From: Henricia sp. BOLD:AAB3569
Lineage: Eukaryota > Echinodermata > Asteroidea > Spinulosida > Echinasteridae
Reading direction: 5' to 3'
Length of the DNA stretch: 64,000 nt
Assembly: GCA_037783545.1 (NCBI GenBank)
Contig: JBBELK010000003.1
Location: forward strand, 3,782,001 to 3,846,000
The stretch's first letter is position 1. Every line of letters begins with the position of its first letter. The notes under the pieces were generated by a model. It searched no databases. It saw only the letters and a list, made by a program, of their open reading frames with translations, and was not told the origin of the DNA. A program made the position numbers and the translations under genes. Below are positions 62,041-64,000 of this stretch, piece by piece.

Positions 62041-62145
62041 TCAGGTTGGTGTAGTGGTACCAGAGTCAATATGTAGAATGGGTTTTCATATCCCTGCTTG
62101 ATCCTGTGGGTTTCCCCCAAAGGGAAATCTTATTTAGTGTTCTCG
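62041..62145 (+). mobile_element. Old fragment of the second SINE family, arm 5
   Basis: TCAGGTTGGTGTAG head joined to AGAGTCAATATGTAGAATGG and CTTGATCCTGTGGGTTTCCC, matching the younger copies at lower identity. Equivalent fragments lie near 2112-2215, 24985-25078, 32490-32585 and 54898-54985, so this insertion predates the arm duplications. Confidence 0.6.
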
Positions 62146-63451
62146 CTCAAATTGGTACGTTATTGCAATGATCATATTGCCAATGGACCAGTTACATGAG
62201 GCATTTGTATTCACATCATAAAACTGATGTCATGCTGTGCAAATCTAAACCACTCGGCAATAGTACTCAACATTGTTAAAACAATTAGGGGGTGACATTA
62301 TAGACCTGTTGACTACACCAGCACATGTTAATTATCCTTAATTTCAACATTGAAAGGTAGTGATTTGAATAAACCAGTTTTTAACCTCAAGTATTTGAAA
62401 CGATTGCAGAATACTGCCCACATCTACAAGTACCAAATGCATCACAAAACGTCTTCTTTAGCCAATAGAGATCAAAACATTTACTCACGAAGAGAAATTT
62501 AGAATTGTTACCCGGGAAATCGTGCTAAAATACATGTAGATGTTGGCAGTGTTCTGCAACTGGATATTTCATTTCTATTGTGATCCAGCATATCAGAATT
62601 ACAAACAAGTCTATGGGGCTGTTTGCAAGAAGCACGTTGTGTTTTTCGGAAGTAGTTTCTATAAAGGTAGTTTACAGGATTGGGTTTTGCTGTAAATTTC
62701 ATAAAACGTTTGTTCATCAAATGGGTTACGTTTTTGCAACCGTAACCGAAAATCGGTGACGGATCATCCAGGCTCATTTAAATACAAAAACAAAATGAAT
62801 TCATAGCGGTTGTCGGCTGACAATCCATAAAAATTTCACTTATTTGAACATGAAATGTGTAGCGTCATTTCACATGACGGTTCGGAACTGCATTCTGAAA
62901 TTTGCGAAACCTGTATATTGGCGTTAAAATGAAATAATTGACTTGTCACTATCAAAATGGGGCAATTTTTTTTTGGAAAAAATGGGAATTTGGGAAATGA
63001 ATTTAATATCCCCAAAATGTGCAACGTATTCTTAATATATGCTGGGTCACAATTGCTGTACATTTGTTATTGAACATGTTTGTTGTCAATTCTTGACTAT
63101 TTTGACCAGTTGCATCAAAAGGGGACTTTAAGACCAAAACATTAACTAACGGGTACATTGACATTTGATCAGATTTTACAACGAATTTGTACTTGTTTAT
63201 AGACGTAGACTGCTGCAACAGTCCCCCTTTTTATGCATCTGGTAGCATTTTATGGAAAGATTACCATGCACGGACCCCGTACACTAAACCTATGGGACAA
63301 CTCTAAAAACAGTTTTTCCTTGGTAAATTTATGACATTTGTTCCTCCTAATTTTGCATTGTAATCGTCAAACATTTTCATTTGGTTTATATTTCATAAGG
63401 AAAATCTTGGGTGTCTGTGCACGGTAATCTATCTCTATTTTATTTTAAAAT

Positions 63452-63696
63452 GACAGTTTGCTAGCCGACGTTCTGAATTACTGCCCAAATCTAGCGCTGC
63501 GAAACTAAGGCTTTATTGCTTCATTAGAAATATGCATTTTTATTTTAACTGCGCATGCAACAAAATCCCGACAGTGTCGTAGTACATCAAAATTGTTACT
63601 TTGAACCAGGCAATTACTATTTGCCTATGCTTGAATTTCAAGACGCTTTTCTGAAACCTTAAATGTTTGCGTTCAGACATCGGCTAGCAAACTGTC
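63452..63696. mobile_element. MITE family C, arm 5
   Basis: Same ends, 245 bp as in arm 2. Confidence 0.65.
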
Positions 63697-64000
63697 AACT
63701 TGGTGTAAAGTGGTTGATCAAGGAAATGACCAAACAAGTCTCATTTGTCCGTACATGACCATCAAATCAGCAAAAACAAAACTTGTTTCACGTAATTGCC
63801 ACAAATTGGTTGCCGAGTTCTAAAACAGTAGAAACGCTCATTTTTTCAGTAAAACTCTTGGCAACATCGTAATCAAGTTTCGGATCGTTTCCAAATATTT
63901 CAAGTTTTGGTTGTTCAAAATCTAAACTTGAACAGAACTTGTTATACATAATTGTCATGGAAATTGCGTATTTAGTTTTGGTAATCGCGCAAAACCGAAT

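Larger units (their letters stand above)
59000..64000 (+). repeat. Large inverted-repeat arm, copy 5 (cut by window end)
   Basis: Only the outer 5 kb lies in the window. It is closest to arm 2: both share the intact left MITE region near 61.4/25.6 kb, the same GGAACTGTCCC block and a 3' boundary sequence matching 23.15 kb in reverse. This implies that the palindromic chain continues beyond the right edge. Confidence 0.9.

Noticed and set aside
62508-62777. 89-codon frame (SPIFGYGCKNVTHLMNKR...) and copies
   Set aside because: It is present in all arms and has an in-frame indel, but arm 2 is frameshifted, codons show no clear bias by eye and no family is recognised.
1-64000. Simple assembly artefact (duplicated contig or palindromic read)
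   Set aside because: Arms differ by many substitutions, private insertions with proper target duplications and different repeat lengths, which an artefact would not create. Long-read confirmation would still be decisive.

Overview
This window looks like AT-rich animal genomic DNA, probably from a marine invertebrate. It has tRNA-derived SINEs with A and B boxes, a 5'-truncated LINE, many MITEs and small spliceable exons. I see no long intact gene, rRNA, genuine tRNA or CRISPR array. An echinoderm or other ambulacrarian would fit the SINE style, but I cannot place the species from sequence alone. Open frames longer than about 100 codons are almost all artefacts of a 38-bp minisatellite or lie antisense to the LINE.

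The dominant structure is a chain of five copies of one roughly 12-13 kb arm in alternating orientation: arm 1 (+, 1-11940), arm 2 (-, 15915-28254), arm 3 (+, 29275-42345), arm 4 (-, 45295-57802) and arm 5 (+, 59000 to the window end, truncated). Arms meet at two kinds of junction. The 'head' junctions (11941-15914 and 42346-45294) hold divergent first exons either side of a 588-bp promoter-like spacer, plus a LINE fragment. The 'tail' junctions J1 (28255-29274) and J2 (57803-58999) are clusters of short palindromic units rimmed by CCAAT and octamer motifs. The second half mirrors the first, so palindromes are nested within palindromes.

Four gene-like loci start at the head junctions. Each begins with a short exon over a YY1-like ATGGCNGCC motif and a GT donor. 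A family of 81-82 nt exons (E0-E3) follows, with clean acceptors and donors. E1, E2 and E3 diverge like codons, but their length is not a multiple of three, so joining two of them end to end produces an AGA-TGA stop. L-type loci (arms 1 and 4) carry a frameshifted E1 and an intact E2. R-type loci (arms 2 and 3) carry an intact E1 and a frameshifted E2. A phase-compatible terminal exon lies in every arm, oriented so that it would be reached only across a tail junction.

Each arm is also studded with mobile elements: a 3.06-kb long-terminal-repeat foldback element containing a SINE, a second SINE, TTAA-flanked hairpin MITEs, other MITEs and a minisatellite. Because the arms are paralogous, many insertions have a matching empty site elsewhere in the window, which gives unusually clear target-site evidence. 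Diagnostic variants change partner along the arms (1 with 4, then 1 with 3, then 3 with 4), which suggests arm-to-arm gene conversion.
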